64,000 nt of DNA from Marixanthomonas ophiurae. Lineage in GTDB: Bacteria; Bacteroidota; Bacteroidia; Flavobacteriales; Flavobacteriaceae. The notes under the pieces are model-generated. The model worked only from the letters and a program-made list of their open reading frames with translations, did no database searches and had not been told where the DNA came from. The DNA is taken from contig NZ_QVID01000001.1 of assembly GCF_003413745.1 (NCBI RefSeq), positions 930,001-994,000 of the forward strand, given 5' to 3'. The position numbers were made by a program, and so were the translations under genes. Of this stretch, positions 33,876-43,492 are shown one piece after another. Within the stretch, counting starts at the first letter, position 1, and each line of letters begins with the position of its first letter.

Positions 33876-34682
33876 TTAGGGTTGCTGTTTAAAAGCATAT
33901 CCTAATATTTCTGGAACATTCACAGACGTAACTTTCTTGTAAACTGCAAGATCATCTTCTTCGGAATAAGAAGGTGGCTCAAGGTTCAATTCAGTTGCTT
34001 TTTGAGTGTAATAATGTTTTTTTAAAGGATGAAAAGGGGCTACGGCATTAAAAATATGCCCAAAAGCCTCTTTTTTTATAATTTCTGAAAGAATGCCAAT
34101 ACAATCTTTTCTATTGATAAGATTAACTGGCGCATTTCCGTTGTTCAGATTTTTTCTTCCAGCTAAATACCGAACCGGCTGTCGTTTGCCACCTAATAAT
34201 CCACCAAATCGTACAATTGTGGTTTGTAGTTTTTCAGAAGTAAAAAATAGTTTTTCTACTTCAATTAATTGTTTGGCAGCATTATTTTCAGCAACAGGGA
34301 TGTCTTTTTCGGTTACAGTGCCTTGCGCATCACTATAAACCGCAGTACTGCTAACTACTATTACTTTTTGTACCGCAGCTTTTTCAATTTCGGTTAAAAA
34401 ATGCGTCATTTTTGCCACGTAATCGGCACCTGTATTTTTCCGTAAACCCGGGGGAATCATAATAACTAAACAATCAATATCTTTTAAGAGAGCTTCCACT
34501 TCACCAGAAATTCCATTTTCTGAAATTTCAACAGGAAAGGCTTCAAGACCGTTGCGTTGCAATGTGCCAGCTTTTTCAATGCTTGTTACCGAGCCTTTTA
34601 CGCGATATCCTAAATTTTGTAAGAGTAAGGCAAACGGTTTCCCTAGCCACCCAAGGCCTGCAATTGCTATAGTTTTATTCAT
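33876..34682 (-). CDS. NAD(P)-binding SDR-fold protein (YeeZ-like)
   Basis: A 268-residue Rossmann-fold protein starting MNKTIAIAGLGWLGKPFALL, so the GxGxxG motif is at 8-13. VVSSTAVYSDAQGTVTEKD places a serine-tyrosine pair resembling extended SDRs, but the usual Tyr-xxx-Lys is not clear: YSDAQG rather than YxxxK. Similar proteins are annotated as NAD-dependent epimerases or YeeZ. No substrate can be named. It is followed 17 bp later on the same strand by nothing else; upstream the M28 peptidase gene ends 17 bp before its start, so they may form a unit. Confidence 0.8.
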   Translation of the reverse strand: MNKTIAIAGLGWLGKPFALLLQNLGYRVKGSVTSIEKAGTLQRNGLEAFPVEISENGISGEVEALLKDIDCLVIMIPPGLRKNTGADYVAKMTHFLTEIEKAAVQKVIVVSSTAVYSDAQGTVTEKDIPVAENNAAKQLIEVEKLFFTSEKLQTTIVRFGGLLGGKRQPVRYLAGRKNLNNGNAPVNLINRKDCIGILSEIIKKEAFGHIFNAVAPFHPLKKHYYTQKATELNLEPPSYSEEDDLAVYKKVTSVNVPEILGYAFKQQP

Positions 34683-34699
34683 TCCGTAGTTTATTTTGC

Positions 34700-37042
34700 T
34701 TAAAAAGTAATGCTATCCTTTTTCAAAGTTGACAACGTGTCAACGGCAAAAGTACGTTTTATAACAATGGCATCGGTAACCACAAAAGGTTTTGGCATCA
34801 TATCCTTGGGACGCTTACTAATACTGAAATTAGCATTGTCCATTAAGTCATACGAAAATTCCAAAGCTGTAAATGAAATGGGTTTTTTAGATTCGGTTGT
34901 ATAAGAAACTTCTAAGGAATCATTGTTATTCACCCAATACCGAAGTAATAAATCATTTTTTCTGTTTCCATAGACCAAACCGGTGCTGTCTTTTAATGCC
35001 TTTTGACCATTAAAGGAAAGCGAATTAAATGAAATCTCTAAATCTGCATACAAATTTAATTGATTCACATTTCGTTTTGGAATAATGGTGAATGTAACTT
35101 CCTTTTTGTTATTGACGAGCGTGTCTTTCTTCAGAATAATTTCAAACGGTGCAATCGATTTTTTAGATGCTTTCGCTGCGTAGGTATAACCGGTATTGTA
35201 TTTACTTCCGGAAGCGCTCAATATTTCTGAAGGAACTTCGTCTGGCTTTTCGCCCAAATAGCCTTTGGTCCAATCGTCGAGTATTTTATCATATGTTAAC
35301 CAATATGATTTTTGAGTATCTGCATCTTGATAATAGACCAAACTATTTGGTTTTTGCCGTGTTTCAGAAAAATCACTGGTAAAATGTGCTTTCAGAAAAA
35401 AGCCAAAGGCAAACAAAAAGCAAAGAATGGACAGTAGTTTTTTCCAACTATAAAAACCAAATACTGGAAGTAATAAACCAAACAATAAAACGGTAAATAC
35501 GCAGCTTATCACGACCATTTCAGAACCCAACCCAACTGGAAAAAATTGTATAAGTGGAGAAAAGAAAAACAATGCTGGAGCTGCTAATAAGGCCATTATT
35601 ATCAAGCTGGGTTTTTCTTGCTTGATAAGTAACCAAAACGATAACAGCCCAAAAAACACAGGAATGATAAAATAGGCTGCTCCTTTCAGAATAACAAAAA
35701 CGGCTACGTTGACCAGCAACCAAAAAATAAGCGGTGCGACATAAACTGAGGCTACTGGTTCTCTATTCGCAAAACGTCTGTACAAATAGAAAGTGATGGA
35801 AAGGGTAAGGAATACAAAAAACGCTACATAAGCGTGCCCGTTGTATTTAAATCCGTGTTGCACTTCGTTGTATTGTGGATAGATGGCAAGTAATAATTTC
35901 CATCCAAAAAAACCGATAGCACCACAAATAACCAACGAAAGTAAAAACGGAACAAAACCTTTTGCAATGCCCTTTGCAGTTATTTTCCCTTTTTTAAACC
36001 CGTAAAAAACCAAAATACCAAACAATACCATGGCGACTAAGAGCAATGGTAAAATCCATAAAAACGGAAAGGAAATCATTTTTAACAGTGGAATATTTAC
36101 ATACACATATTCATCGTTCGATTTTAAGTTGTTTAAGTCTGCATCGGCAAAATAGTGAAGTAACGGCAAGAGATAACTTCCTTGATGCTGTAAGGTTTTA
36201 ATATCTAAATTTTCAATGGTATCGTTAGCTGTATGATAGTCAAAATGATCGTCTATAAATGCAAAAAAGTAACTAGGAATATCGCCATTTTCTCTAAAAA
36301 TGGTAGAATCGGTATCGTTGGGCAACATTTTATAGACACTGTACATCAAAGAGGAAGCCACTGGGTAATCAGGATTTGCTTCTTTAAAGGCTTTTACTAG
36401 TTTTTCATTGCCTCCATTGGTTTCTAAAATCATATTGCTGGGACCACCACTGCCACGAGCTTCAAAGTTGAGTACGAGGCCAACATCTTTTGCCCACGGA
36501 TGTTCGTTTACAAAAAGCTTGGCACCGTCTAAGCCTATTTCTTCTGCATCGGTAAAGAGGATAATAATATCATTTTTAGGCTTTTTCCCGCTCGCTTGGT
36601 ATGCACGAAGGCTTTCTAAAATAGTTACAAGTCCGCTACCAGCATCGCTGGCTCCCGGTGATGGAACCAACGCGCTATCGTAATGCGAAAGCAATAAAAG
36701 TGCTTTTCCATTTCCAGTTCCTTCAATTCGTGCCACAATATTAATGGGGCGGTTCATGGTTCTACTTTGTGTAGTAAAAACAAATCCTTCTTGTGTTTGG
36801 GTTTGCAACCCAAGCTTCTCTAATTCACTGACTAAATAGTTTCTAACCGTTGCGTGTTCTTTTGAGCCGTGATAATGAGGTTTTTGGGCTATGTTTTGAA
36901 GCTTTTCAAGAGCTCGCTCGGTTGAAAACTCGGTTTTTTCGATACTCTTAGGAGTACCTTCTCTAGGCATTAAGCTATAAAAGGAGTAAAAAATTAATCC
37001 TAGTACGATTAGTAGGGAAAGAACAGCAGGTATTCGTTTCAT
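34700..37042 (-). CDS. M28 family membrane metallopeptidase (FXNA-like)
   Basis: A 780-residue protein with a membrane anchor (LSLLIVLGLIFYSFYSL), an extracytoplasmic M28 zinc peptidase domain (about 45-300) and a polytopic C-terminal half with eight or more helices. The catalytic pattern is complete: LLSHYDSALVPSPGASDAGSG (His and Asp ligands), DAEEIGLDGAKLF (Glu-Glu) and DDHFDYHTANDTIENLD. It resembles FXNA/ERMP1-type peptidases of eukaryotic endoplasmic reticulum, a pattern also found in Bacteroidota. It may trim peptides at the outer face of the inner membrane. The last 220 residues form beta-rich segments of unknown role. Confidence 0.9.
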   Translation of the reverse strand: MKRIPAVLSLLIVLGLIFYSFYSLMPREGTPKSIEKTEFSTERALEKLQNIAQKPHYHGSKEHATVRNYLVSELEKLGLQTQTQEGFVFTTQSRTMNRPINIVARIEGTGNGKALLLLSHYDSALVPSPGASDAGSGLVTILESLRAYQASGKKPKNDIIILFTDAEEIGLDGAKLFVNEHPWAKDVGLVLNFEARGSGGPSNMILETNGGNEKLVKAFKEANPDYPVASSLMYSVYKMLPNDTDSTIFRENGDIPSYFFAFIDDHFDYHTANDTIENLDIKTLQHQGSYLLPLLHYFADADLNNLKSNDEYVYVNIPLLKMISFPFLWILPLLLVAMVLFGILVFYGFKKGKITAKGIAKGFVPFLLSLVICGAIGFFGWKLLLAIYPQYNEVQHGFKYNGHAYVAFFVFLTLSITFYLYRRFANREPVASVYVAPLIFWLLVNVAVFVILKGAAYFIIPVFFGLLSFWLLIKQEKPSLIIMALLAAPALFFFSPLIQFFPVGLGSEMVVISCVFTVLLFGLLLPVFGFYSWKKLLSILCFLFAFGFFLKAHFTSDFSETRQKPNSLVYYQDADTQKSYWLTYDKILDDWTKGYLGEKPDEVPSEILSASGSKYNTGYTYAAKASKKSIAPFEIILKKDTLVNNKKEVTFTIIPKRNVNQLNLYADLEISFNSLSFNGQKALKDSTGLVYGNRKNDLLLRYWVNNNDSLEVSYTTESKKPISFTALEFSYDLMDNANFSISKRPKDMMPKPFVVTDAIVIKRTFAVDTLSTLKKDSITF

Positions 37043-37163
37043 GGGTTGGTTTTTTTGCGTTCTAAAAGTACAATATTTAATGAGATTGTTCTTTTTCAGA
37101 AATAAATAGTAAGCTGCCTATTATAAAAATGACTATATTTAAAGGAGATAAAAAGCTAAGAAT

Positions 37164-37625
37164 ATGGGAATTAAAAATTATATAGGCAAACGTGCAAAAC
37201 CAAAAAAGGGTTCTACGGAAAACATAAAAGTCTCAGATTATATGACCAAGAATTTGATAACCTTTAAGCCGGAACAGACTGTTTTAGAAGTAATGAACAC
37301 GCTTATAAAAAAGAAAATTTCCGGTGGTCCAGTGGTAAACGAAAATCATGAACTGGTAGGCATTATTAGTGAAGGAGATTGTATTAAAGAAATAAGCAAT
37401 AGCCGTTATCATAATCTTCCAATGGAAGAAATAAAAGTGAAAGACCACATGATAAAAGAAGTGGAAACCATTGATGGTGAAATGAATCTGTTTGATGCCG
37501 CCGAAAAATTTTTAAGAGACAAACGTAGGCGTTTCCCCATCTGCGAAAACGGAAAATTGGTTGGGCAGATAAGCCAAAAAGATGTATTAAAAGCGGCGTT
37601 GGAACTAAAAGGAAATAGCTGGTAG
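37164..37625 (+). CDS. CBS-pair domain protein
   Basis: A 153-residue protein with two CBS motifs (about 22-78 and 92-146; KVSDYMTKNLITF and KVKDHMIKEVETI, each followed by hydrophobic strands and a GxxSxxD-like turn). CBS pairs bind adenosine nucleotides and control partner proteins. The N-terminal basic segment (KRAKPKKGS) may mediate contact. It stands alone, convergent with the zinc-knuckle gene, whose stop abuts its own stop. Confidence 0.9.
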   Translation: MGIKNYIGKRAKPKKGSTENIKVSDYMTKNLITFKPEQTVLEVMNTLIKKKISGGPVVNENHELVGIISEGDCIKEISNSRYHNLPMEEIKVKDHMIKEVETIDGEMNLFDAAEKFLRDKRRRFPICENGKLVGQISQKDVLKAALELKGNSW

Positions 37626-37982
37626 TTACATAGTAAGCTCTGTCTTTACCAATAAATACCAATCCTCCTCAAGAGGGAGGTAACCTTGGTCGTACACATA
37701 AAAATAAACCGTTCCTGCCTTGGTGACGTACTGCCCGGTAAAAAACTGAAAATTAAAGCCGTGTTTATGTAAAGTTTGTTTTTTAACCTTGGTTTTATCT
37801 TTTGTGTTTAGTTTTTCAAGGATACGGTAGTTTTTACGAAGGCGGTTGTTGATATTCCGCACGAGGTTTTTGTTGTCTTTATTTAAGGCGTTATTGTGAG
37901 CATTGCGGCAAGCATCGCTGCAAAACTTTTTGTCTGCTCGACCAATTATTTTATCGCCACATTCGGGACAGGCTCGTTCCAT
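37626..37982 (-). CDS. Small zinc-finger protein next to NUMOD4/HNH-like gene
   Basis: A 118-residue basic protein. The N-terminus is a clear four-cysteine metal site (CPECG at 5-9 and FCSDACRNA around 20-28) of the treble-clef kind seen in DUF2116-like small proteins. The rest is a lysine/arginine/asparagine-rich segment (NRLRKNYRILEKLNTKDKTK) followed by a compact beta region (FTGQYVTKAGTVYFYVYD). I do not recognise the full protein. It starts 2 bp after the stop of the NUMOD4/HNH-like gene, so they are probably cotranscribed and may act on nucleic acid together. Confidence 0.65.
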   Translation of the reverse strand: MERACPECGDKIIGRADKKFCSDACRNAHNNALNKDNKNLVRNINNRLRKNYRILEKLNTKDKTKVKKQTLHKHGFNFQFFTGQYVTKAGTVYFYVYDQGYLPLEEDWYLLVKTELTM

Positions 37983-37984
37983 AC

Positions 37985-38545
37985 TTACTTATAATCTATG
38001 TGTCCCCAGTTTTTACCAGATTTTATACGGTATAATTGCATTTCTGATATTCCAAATTGCTTAGCAATTAAACGCAATCGTGTTCTACGGTTGGGGTCAA
38101 ATATTTTCTTTTTTAATAATCTAACTTTCTCGGGCGTAAGCTTCGCATATTTTGGTTTTAGCAAGGCTTCTTTTTTTGCTTGTATTACTGCCGGATTATT
38201 TTTATTGTGTTCCGTTAGCTCTTTCCGGTTAGCAAATTGCAAGTTATTTATGTGATTATTTGCTTTGTTAAAATCTTTATGGATAACCAAGTTTTTACCT
38301 TCTATTTCTTCTAAAAATAATTGGGCAACGGCTCGATGTATATAAATTAAACTGGTTTTTCCATTTTTTTTAAGGGTTGAAAAAACTTCATAACCATTTA
38401 ACATATAGGTTTTTAAAAATTCACCTTTGGGATCATTTTTATAATGTTTTATTCTTCCGTAGTTTGAAATATCAAATAAGTCATTTCTACGCCATGAGGG
38501 ATCGGAAAATTGTTTCCAGACCTCTCCTTTTAAATTTGGTATCAT
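37985..38545 (-). CDS. NUMOD4/HNH-like endonuclease family protein
   Basis: A 186-residue protein. NUMOD4-type start (VWKQFSDPSWRRNDLFDISN, then YGRIKHY), then an HNH_3-like core (YIHRAVAQLFLEEIEG, then IHKDFNKANNHINNLQFA). The C-terminal helix-turn-helix (RLRLIAKQFGISEMQLYRI) follows. These are the parts of phage and mobile homing endonucleases, but here the gene sits in chromosomal flanks without intron, intein or phage genes. Whether it cuts DNA is unclear; His, Asp and Asn of the HNH core appear preserved. It could be domesticated. Confidence 0.78.
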   Translation of the reverse strand: MIPNLKGEVWKQFSDPSWRRNDLFDISNYGRIKHYKNDPKGEFLKTYMLNGYEVFSTLKKNGKTSLIYIHRAVAQLFLEEIEGKNLVIHKDFNKANNHINNLQFANRKELTEHNKNNPAVIQAKKEALLKPKYAKLTPEKVRLLKKKIFDPNRRTRLRLIAKQFGISEMQLYRIKSGKNWGHIDYK

Positions 38546-38598
38546 TTTAGGGGGAGTTTATATCAAATATAGTAAAAATAACTTTTTGGAGTATAAAT

Positions 38599-39519
38599 TT
38601 ATTGATTTTCAGGTGTTTTGTTCTCTTTGGTGGGTAAGTTAAAGCGATAAATGGCTTCAATTTTAGCAAAAAAACCACCGTTCAGTTCAGGATTTAATTG
38701 GGTTCGGTCATCTCCAAAACTAAAGGCTGAAAGGCCTAAATCTATCGTTTCCCCATCTGCATATACTTCATAATTATTACTGGAATACCCTAATTTGGTG
38801 CGTAACAACACACTTTTATCCAAAAAATTGAATTGCCAGTAGGCGGCAAATTCCAACGAACTTAAATCAACATACGTATCGGGCTGATTTTCTTTTTTTA
38901 AATTGAAACTTCTTCCAATTCCAAAATAATCCATCCCAATAGTGGTTTTTCCCAAAGCATAGCTTAAATCTGCTGAAATGGGCAACGACATATCCATTTC
39001 AAACTTTTTATTAGGGCTTAAATAATACCAACCAATAATTGGGGTGGTAAAAAACCCAAAAGCTTCTTGTGAGCCATACACCCCAAAACGATAAATTAAA
39101 TTTTCTTTTTTCTGAAGTTTCAGCAATGCAAACCCACCTAAATAAAAATCATCGCCAGAAATATCGTTATAATCTGAAGCAATTTTAGGCAATAAAATAA
39201 TGGTCGAACTCCATGTTGAAGAATACGTTGAAGCTAACCCCAGTTTTATGTTTGTACTGTATAAACTCGTGCGTTCGGCCTCCGGAAACAGTTGTAGATT
39301 GTTCACGCTAAAATCTGCTCCAGTGATTAGAGCATTATTGTTATTGAGGACGACAGGAAGAGTGAGTCCAACTTCAAAAGATCGTATGCTCGTACCGCTA
39401 TTAGTACCTTCAAAGTTATTGTTAAATGTTTCGCCGTGGCCTATCCTAAATAGATCCACATAATCTTGTGCGGAAGTGAACATGGGAAAAAGAAGCAGCA
39501 GAAGGAATAGTTTTCTCAA
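38599..39519 (-). CDS. Outer-membrane beta-barrel protein (DUF6268-like)
   Basis: A 306-residue protein with a signal peptide (MRKLFLLLLLFPMFTSAQD) and alternating aromatic/hydrophobic strands through its length (LPKIASDYNDISGDDFYLGG, LIYRFGVYGSQEAFGFF), a usual porin-like or OmpA-like barrel pattern in Bacteroidota. It ends in a polar tail, TKENKTPENQ, beyond the last strand. The function is unknown. The gene stands alone on the minus strand and is divergent from ileS. Confidence 0.75.
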   Translation of the reverse strand: MRKLFLLLLLFPMFTSAQDYVDLFRIGHGETFNNNFEGTNSGTSIRSFEVGLTLPVVLNNNNALITGADFSVNNLQLFPEAERTSLYSTNIKLGLASTYSSTWSSTIILLPKIASDYNDISGDDFYLGGFALLKLQKKENLIYRFGVYGSQEAFGFFTTPIIGWYYLSPNKKFEMDMSLPISADLSYALGKTTIGMDYFGIGRSFNLKKENQPDTYVDLSSLEFAAYWQFNFLDKSVLLRTKLGYSSNNYEVYADGETIDLGLSAFSFGDDRTQLNPELNGGFFAKIEAIYRFNLPTKENKTPENQ

Positions 39520-39641
39520 AAGGCGGTGATTTTTTAGTAAATATAGAAAAATATGAAAGAAACTTCTGTAAGCGAATAAAAAACGAGGTAGCGATGTGTT
39601 ATTTGAAGGTTTTCGACATAGACTTTTTCAGTAAAATTTCT

Positions 39642-39649
39642 TACTTTCG
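39642..39649 (+). promoter_or_regulatory. Promoter -7-like element TACTTTCG upstream of ileS
   Basis: TACTTTCG differs from TAnnTTTG by one base and lies 25 bp before the ileS start at 39675. It supports the short start, as the longer open frame from 39594 runs through it. Confidence 0.45.
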
Positions 39650-39674
39650 CAACCTTATTGAAATGCAACTTGTT

Positions 39675-42600
39675 ATGAGCAAAAAGTTTAAAGAATACAA
39701 GGGATTAGACCTTCCTAAAACAGCGACAGAAATACTTGATTTTTGGAATGAAAACAACATTTTTGAAAAAAGTATTTCCATTCGTGAAGGGAATGAACCG
39801 TTTGTGTTTTTTGAAGGACCTCCATCTGCAAATGGAATGCCGGGTATTCACCATGTCATGGCACGTTCTATAAAGGATATTTTCTGCCGTTATAAAACCC
39901 AAAAAGGATTTAAAGTAGACCGAAAAGCCGGTTGGGATACGCATGGATTACCGATTGAATTAGGCGTGGAGAAAGAATTGGGCATCACCAAAGAAGACAT
40001 AGGTAAGAAAATTTCCGTAGAGGCTTATAACGCTGCGTGTAAAAAAGCCGTGATGCGGTATACCGATGCGTGGAACAAAGTAACCGAAGGCTATGGCTAT
40101 TGGGTGGATATGGACGATCCATACATTACCTACAAACCAAAATACATGGAAACGGTTTGGTGGTTGCTAAAAGAAATATACAACAAAGGCTTTATGTACA
40201 AAGGCTACACTATACAACCGTATTCGCCAAAAGCGGGAACGGGTTTAAGTTCGCACGAATTAAACCAACCGGGAACCTATCAAGATGTTACCGATACAAC
40301 GGCCGTAGCCCAATTTAAAGCCATTGCAGATACATTACCAGACTTTTTAGCTGAAGAAAGCAACAACATCTTCCTTTTAGCTTGGACCACCACACCGTGG
40401 ACGCTGCCAAGTAATACGGCACTTACCGTAGGAAAGAAAATTGATTATGTCTTGGTAAAAACCTATAATCAATATACGTTTGAACCTATTTACGTAGTAC
40501 TTGCTAAAAACTTGGTAGGGAAACAATTTGGTGGCAAATATGAAGAAAAGCCAAATGAAGAGGTCCTTGACAGCTACAAACAAGGCGATAAAAACATACC
40601 GTATTTTATTGTAAAAGAATTTAAGGGGAAAGACCTTTTAGACATTCGGTACGAGCAGTTATTGGACTATGCAAAACCGTATGAAAATCCTGAAAATGCG
40701 TTTCGTGTAATTGCTGGGGATTTCGTAACTACCGAAGACGGTACGGGTATCGTGCATACCGCGCCAACTTTTGGTGCAGATGATGCCAAAGTTGCTAAAG
40801 AAGCATCGCCAGAAGTTCCGCCATTATTGGTGAAAGATGAAAATAGCAATTTAGTTCCGTTGGTGGATTTACAAGGGAAATTCCGTTCGGAAATGAAAGA
40901 ACTCGCCGGAAAATACGTAAAAAATGAATATTACGATGATGGTGAAGCACCTGAAAAATCAGTCGATGTTGAATTAGTCATCAAACTGAAAACTGAAAAC
41001 AGAGCTTTTCACGTTGAAAAATATGTGCACAGCTACCCAAATTGCTGGCGAACTGACAAGCCTATTTTATATTATCCATTGGATTCTTGGTTTATAAAAG
41101 TGACCGATTTTAAAGATCGCATGCACGATTTAAATAAAACTATCAACTGGAAGCCAAAAGCAACCGGAGAAGGACGTTTTGGCAATTGGTTAGCCAATGC
41201 AAACGATTGGAACTTATCTCGTTCCCGCTATTGGGGAATTCCATTACCCCTTTGGAGAACTGAAGATGGTAAAGAAGAAAAATGTATTGGCAGCATAGAA
41301 GAGCTGAAAGCCGAAATGGAAAAAGCTGTTGCAGCTGGCGTGATGGATAAAGCAATTTACGAAGACTTTACCCCAGGCGATTTTTCCGAAGAAAACTACG
41401 ATACAGTAGATTTACATAAAAACATTGTTGACGAGATTACGTTGGTTTCAGAAAGTGGAAAACTGATGAAGCGCGAAGCCGATTTGATCGATGTATGGTT
41501 TGATAGTGGAAGTATGCCGTATGCGCAATGGCATTACCCATTCGAAAATAAAGACAAAGTAGAACAAACGTGGCGTAAAGCTGATTTTATTGCTGAAGGC
41601 GTAGATCAAACCCGTGGATGGTTCTATACCTTGCATGCTATCGCAACGATGATTTTTGATGATGTTGCCTATAAAAATGTAGTGAGCAACGGATTAGTAC
41701 TCGATAAAAACGGGCAGAAAATGTCCAAACGTTTAGGAAATGCTGTAGACCCATTTGAAACCTTAAAAACATACGGTCCCGATGCTACGCGTTGGTACAT
41801 GATTAGCAATGCGAATCCGTGGGATAACTTGAAGTTTGACTTGGATGGTATTTCGGAAGTGCGTAATAAATTCTTCGGAACGCTTTACAATACGTATAGT
41901 TTCTTCAGTTTGTATGCCAATTTGGATAATTTCACATACGCTGAAGCTGATGTTCCGTTAGAAAAACGTCCGGAGATAGACCGATGGATTCTTTCCGAAT
42001 TACACACGCTTATTGAAAAAGTAGACACTTTTTATAGCGATTATGAGCCTACAAAGGCAACGCGCGCTATTTCAGAATTTGTACAAGAAAACTTAAGTAA
42101 TTGGTTTGTTCGATTGAGCAGAAGACGCTACTGGAAAGGAAGTTATAACGACGATAAAATTTCAGCCTATCAAACACTTTACACGTGTTTAGAAACAGTT
42201 GCAAAGCTTAGCGCACCGGTAGCGCCGTTCTTTATGGATCGTTTGTATAAAGACTTAAATGAAGGCGTTGAAAAAGAAGGAAAAGAGTCGGTTCACGTAA
42301 GCGATTTCCCTAAAGCAGATGTCTCTTGTATCGATAAAACCTTAGAGCGAAAAATGCAACGGGCGCAAACAATTTCTTCGCTTGTTTTATCGTTACGACA
42401 ACGTGAAAAAATAAAAGTGCGGCAACCGCTTCAGAAAATAATGATTCCAGTTTTAGACGAAACCGTTAGAGCCGAAATTGAGGCAGTGGAAGATTTGATA
42501 AAATCTGAGGTAAATGTCAAAGAAATCAAATTAATTGATGAGGCTTCTGGTCTTTTGGTGAAACAAATTAAACCCGACTTTAAAAAACTGGGACCACGTT

Positions 42601-43079
42601 TTGGTAGAGATATGAAATTAGTATCTCAAGCCATCGCTGGTTTTGGACAAGATGAGATAGCCAAACTGGAGAAAGATGGTGAAATTTCAGTAGAAATAAA
42701 CAAAAAAAATACTACATTGGTCCTTGACGACGTTATTATTAGCTCTCAAGATATTGAAGGTTGGTTGGTTGCAAACGCCAATGGAATAACGGTTGCACTC
42801 GATGTAACCATAACCCCTTCGCTTAAAAATGAAGGTATAGCTAGAGAATTGGTAAACCGAATTCAAAACCTACGGAAAGATTCTGGATTTGAAGTAACCG
42901 ACCGTGTAGAAGTAACTATTAAAGATGATAATTACTTAAAATCTGCAGTTGAAGAAAATTTAACGTATATTAAAGAAGAAACATTAACCGAAGTTTTGCA
43001 ATTTAATAATGATGTAAGCAATGGAACGGAAATTGCTTTTGATGATATTGCAACCCAAATTAAGATAAAAAAACACTAG
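39675..43079 (+). CDS. ileS: Isoleucyl-tRNA synthetase
   Basis: A 1134-residue class I synthetase that charges tRNA-Ile. It has the HIGH-type motif (GMPGIHHVMARSIKD), an editing domain, KMSKS (GQKMSKRLGNAVDP) and an anticodon-binding end. The first in-frame codon is at 39594, but MSKKFKEYKGLDLPKTATE at 39675 is the family start. An ATG 4 codons earlier is also possible. It belongs to the group with a long C-terminal extension and no zinc finger. dksA-like follows after 2 bp. Confidence 0.96.
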   Translation: MSKKFKEYKGLDLPKTATEILDFWNENNIFEKSISIREGNEPFVFFEGPPSANGMPGIHHVMARSIKDIFCRYKTQKGFKVDRKAGWDTHGLPIELGVEKELGITKEDIGKKISVEAYNAACKKAVMRYTDAWNKVTEGYGYWVDMDDPYITYKPKYMETVWWLLKEIYNKGFMYKGYTIQPYSPKAGTGLSSHELNQPGTYQDVTDTTAVAQFKAIADTLPDFLAEESNNIFLLAWTTTPWTLPSNTALTVGKKIDYVLVKTYNQYTFEPIYVVLAKNLVGKQFGGKYEEKPNEEVLDSYKQGDKNIPYFIVKEFKGKDLLDIRYEQLLDYAKPYENPENAFRVIAGDFVTTEDGTGIVHTAPTFGADDAKVAKEASPEVPPLLVKDENSNLVPLVDLQGKFRSEMKELAGKYVKNEYYDDGEAPEKSVDVELVIKLKTENRAFHVEKYVHSYPNCWRTDKPILYYPLDSWFIKVTDFKDRMHDLNKTINWKPKATGEGRFGNWLANANDWNLSRSRYWGIPLPLWRTEDGKEEKCIGSIEELKAEMEKAVAAGVMDKAIYEDFTPGDFSEENYDTVDLHKNIVDEITLVSESGKLMKREADLIDVWFDSGSMPYAQWHYPFENKDKVEQTWRKADFIAEGVDQTRGWFYTLHAIATMIFDDVAYKNVVSNGLVLDKNGQKMSKRLGNAVDPFETLKTYGPDATRWYMISNANPWDNLKFDLDGISEVRNKFFGTLYNTYSFFSLYANLDNFTYAEADVPLEKRPEIDRWILSELHTLIEKVDTFYSDYEPTKATRAISEFVQENLSNWFVRLSRRRYWKGSYNDDKISAYQTLYTCLETVAKLSAPVAPFFMDRLYKDLNEGVEKEGKESVHVSDFPKADVSCIDKTLERKMQRAQTISSLVLSLRQREKIKVRQPLQKIMIPVLDETVRAEIEAVEDLIKSEVNVKEIKLIDEASGLLVKQIKPDFKKLGPRFGRDMKLVSQAIAGFGQDEIAKLEKDGEISVEINKKNTTLVLDDVIISSQDIEGWLVANANGITVALDVTITPSLKNEGIARELVNRIQNLRKDSGFEVTDRVEVTIKDDNYLKSAVEENLTYIKEETLTEVLQFNNDVSNGTEIAFDDIATQIKIKKH

Positions 43080-43081
43080 AT

Positions 43082-43465
43082 ATGGCAAACGACGTAAAAA
43101 CCCGATACAGCGATAAAGAGCTGGAAGAATTCAAAGTATTGATTCAGGGAAAAATAGAAAAAGCTAAAGAACAATTAGAGCTTATAAAAAGTGCTTATAA
43201 AAACGATAGCAACAACGGTACTGATGACACTTCGCCTACGTTCAAGGCTTTCGACGAAGGCAGTAAAGTAATGAGTAAAGAGGCAAATTCACAACTGGCT
43301 ATCCGTCAGGAAAAATTTATCCGCGATCTTAAAAATGCTTTAATTAGAATAGAGAACAAAAGCTACGGTATATGCCGCGTAACCGGTAAACTAATTAATC
43401 CAGAGCGATTAAAATTGGTGCCACATGCTACATTGAGCATCGAAGCCAAAAACATGCAGAAGTAA
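43082..43465 (+). CDS. DksA/TraR-family regulator without zinc site
   Basis: A 127-residue homologue of DksA, the RNA polymerase secondary-channel protein working with ppGpp. The coiled-coil (EEFKVLIQGKIEKAKEQLEL) and the globular zinc region (SYGICRVTGKLINPERL and ATLSIEAK) align by length. However, of the four zinc cysteines only the first remains (CRVTG, where DksA has CxxC, and SIEA in place of CxxC). It is translated in step with ileS (2-bp gap), a common arrangement in Bacteroidota. Zinc-free DksA paralogues can still act in other bacteria. Confidence 0.92.
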   Translation: MANDVKTRYSDKELEEFKVLIQGKIEKAKEQLELIKSAYKNDSNNGTDDTSPTFKAFDEGSKVMSKEANSQLAIRQEKFIRDLKNALIRIENKSYGICRVTGKLINPERLKLVPHATLSIEAKNMQK

Positions 43466-43492
43466 ATGCAGTTGTTAAGCTAGATCACATTG

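Noticed and set aside
37985-38545. The HNH-like protein as a restriction enzyme of a defence system
   Set aside because: There is no methyltransferase or specificity gene nearby; NUMOD4 and HTH parts fit a homing-type protein better.
43082-43465. TraR-like gene as a plasmid transfer marker
   Set aside because: It is a DksA-type gene joined to ileS, a normal chromosomal position in Bacteroidota.
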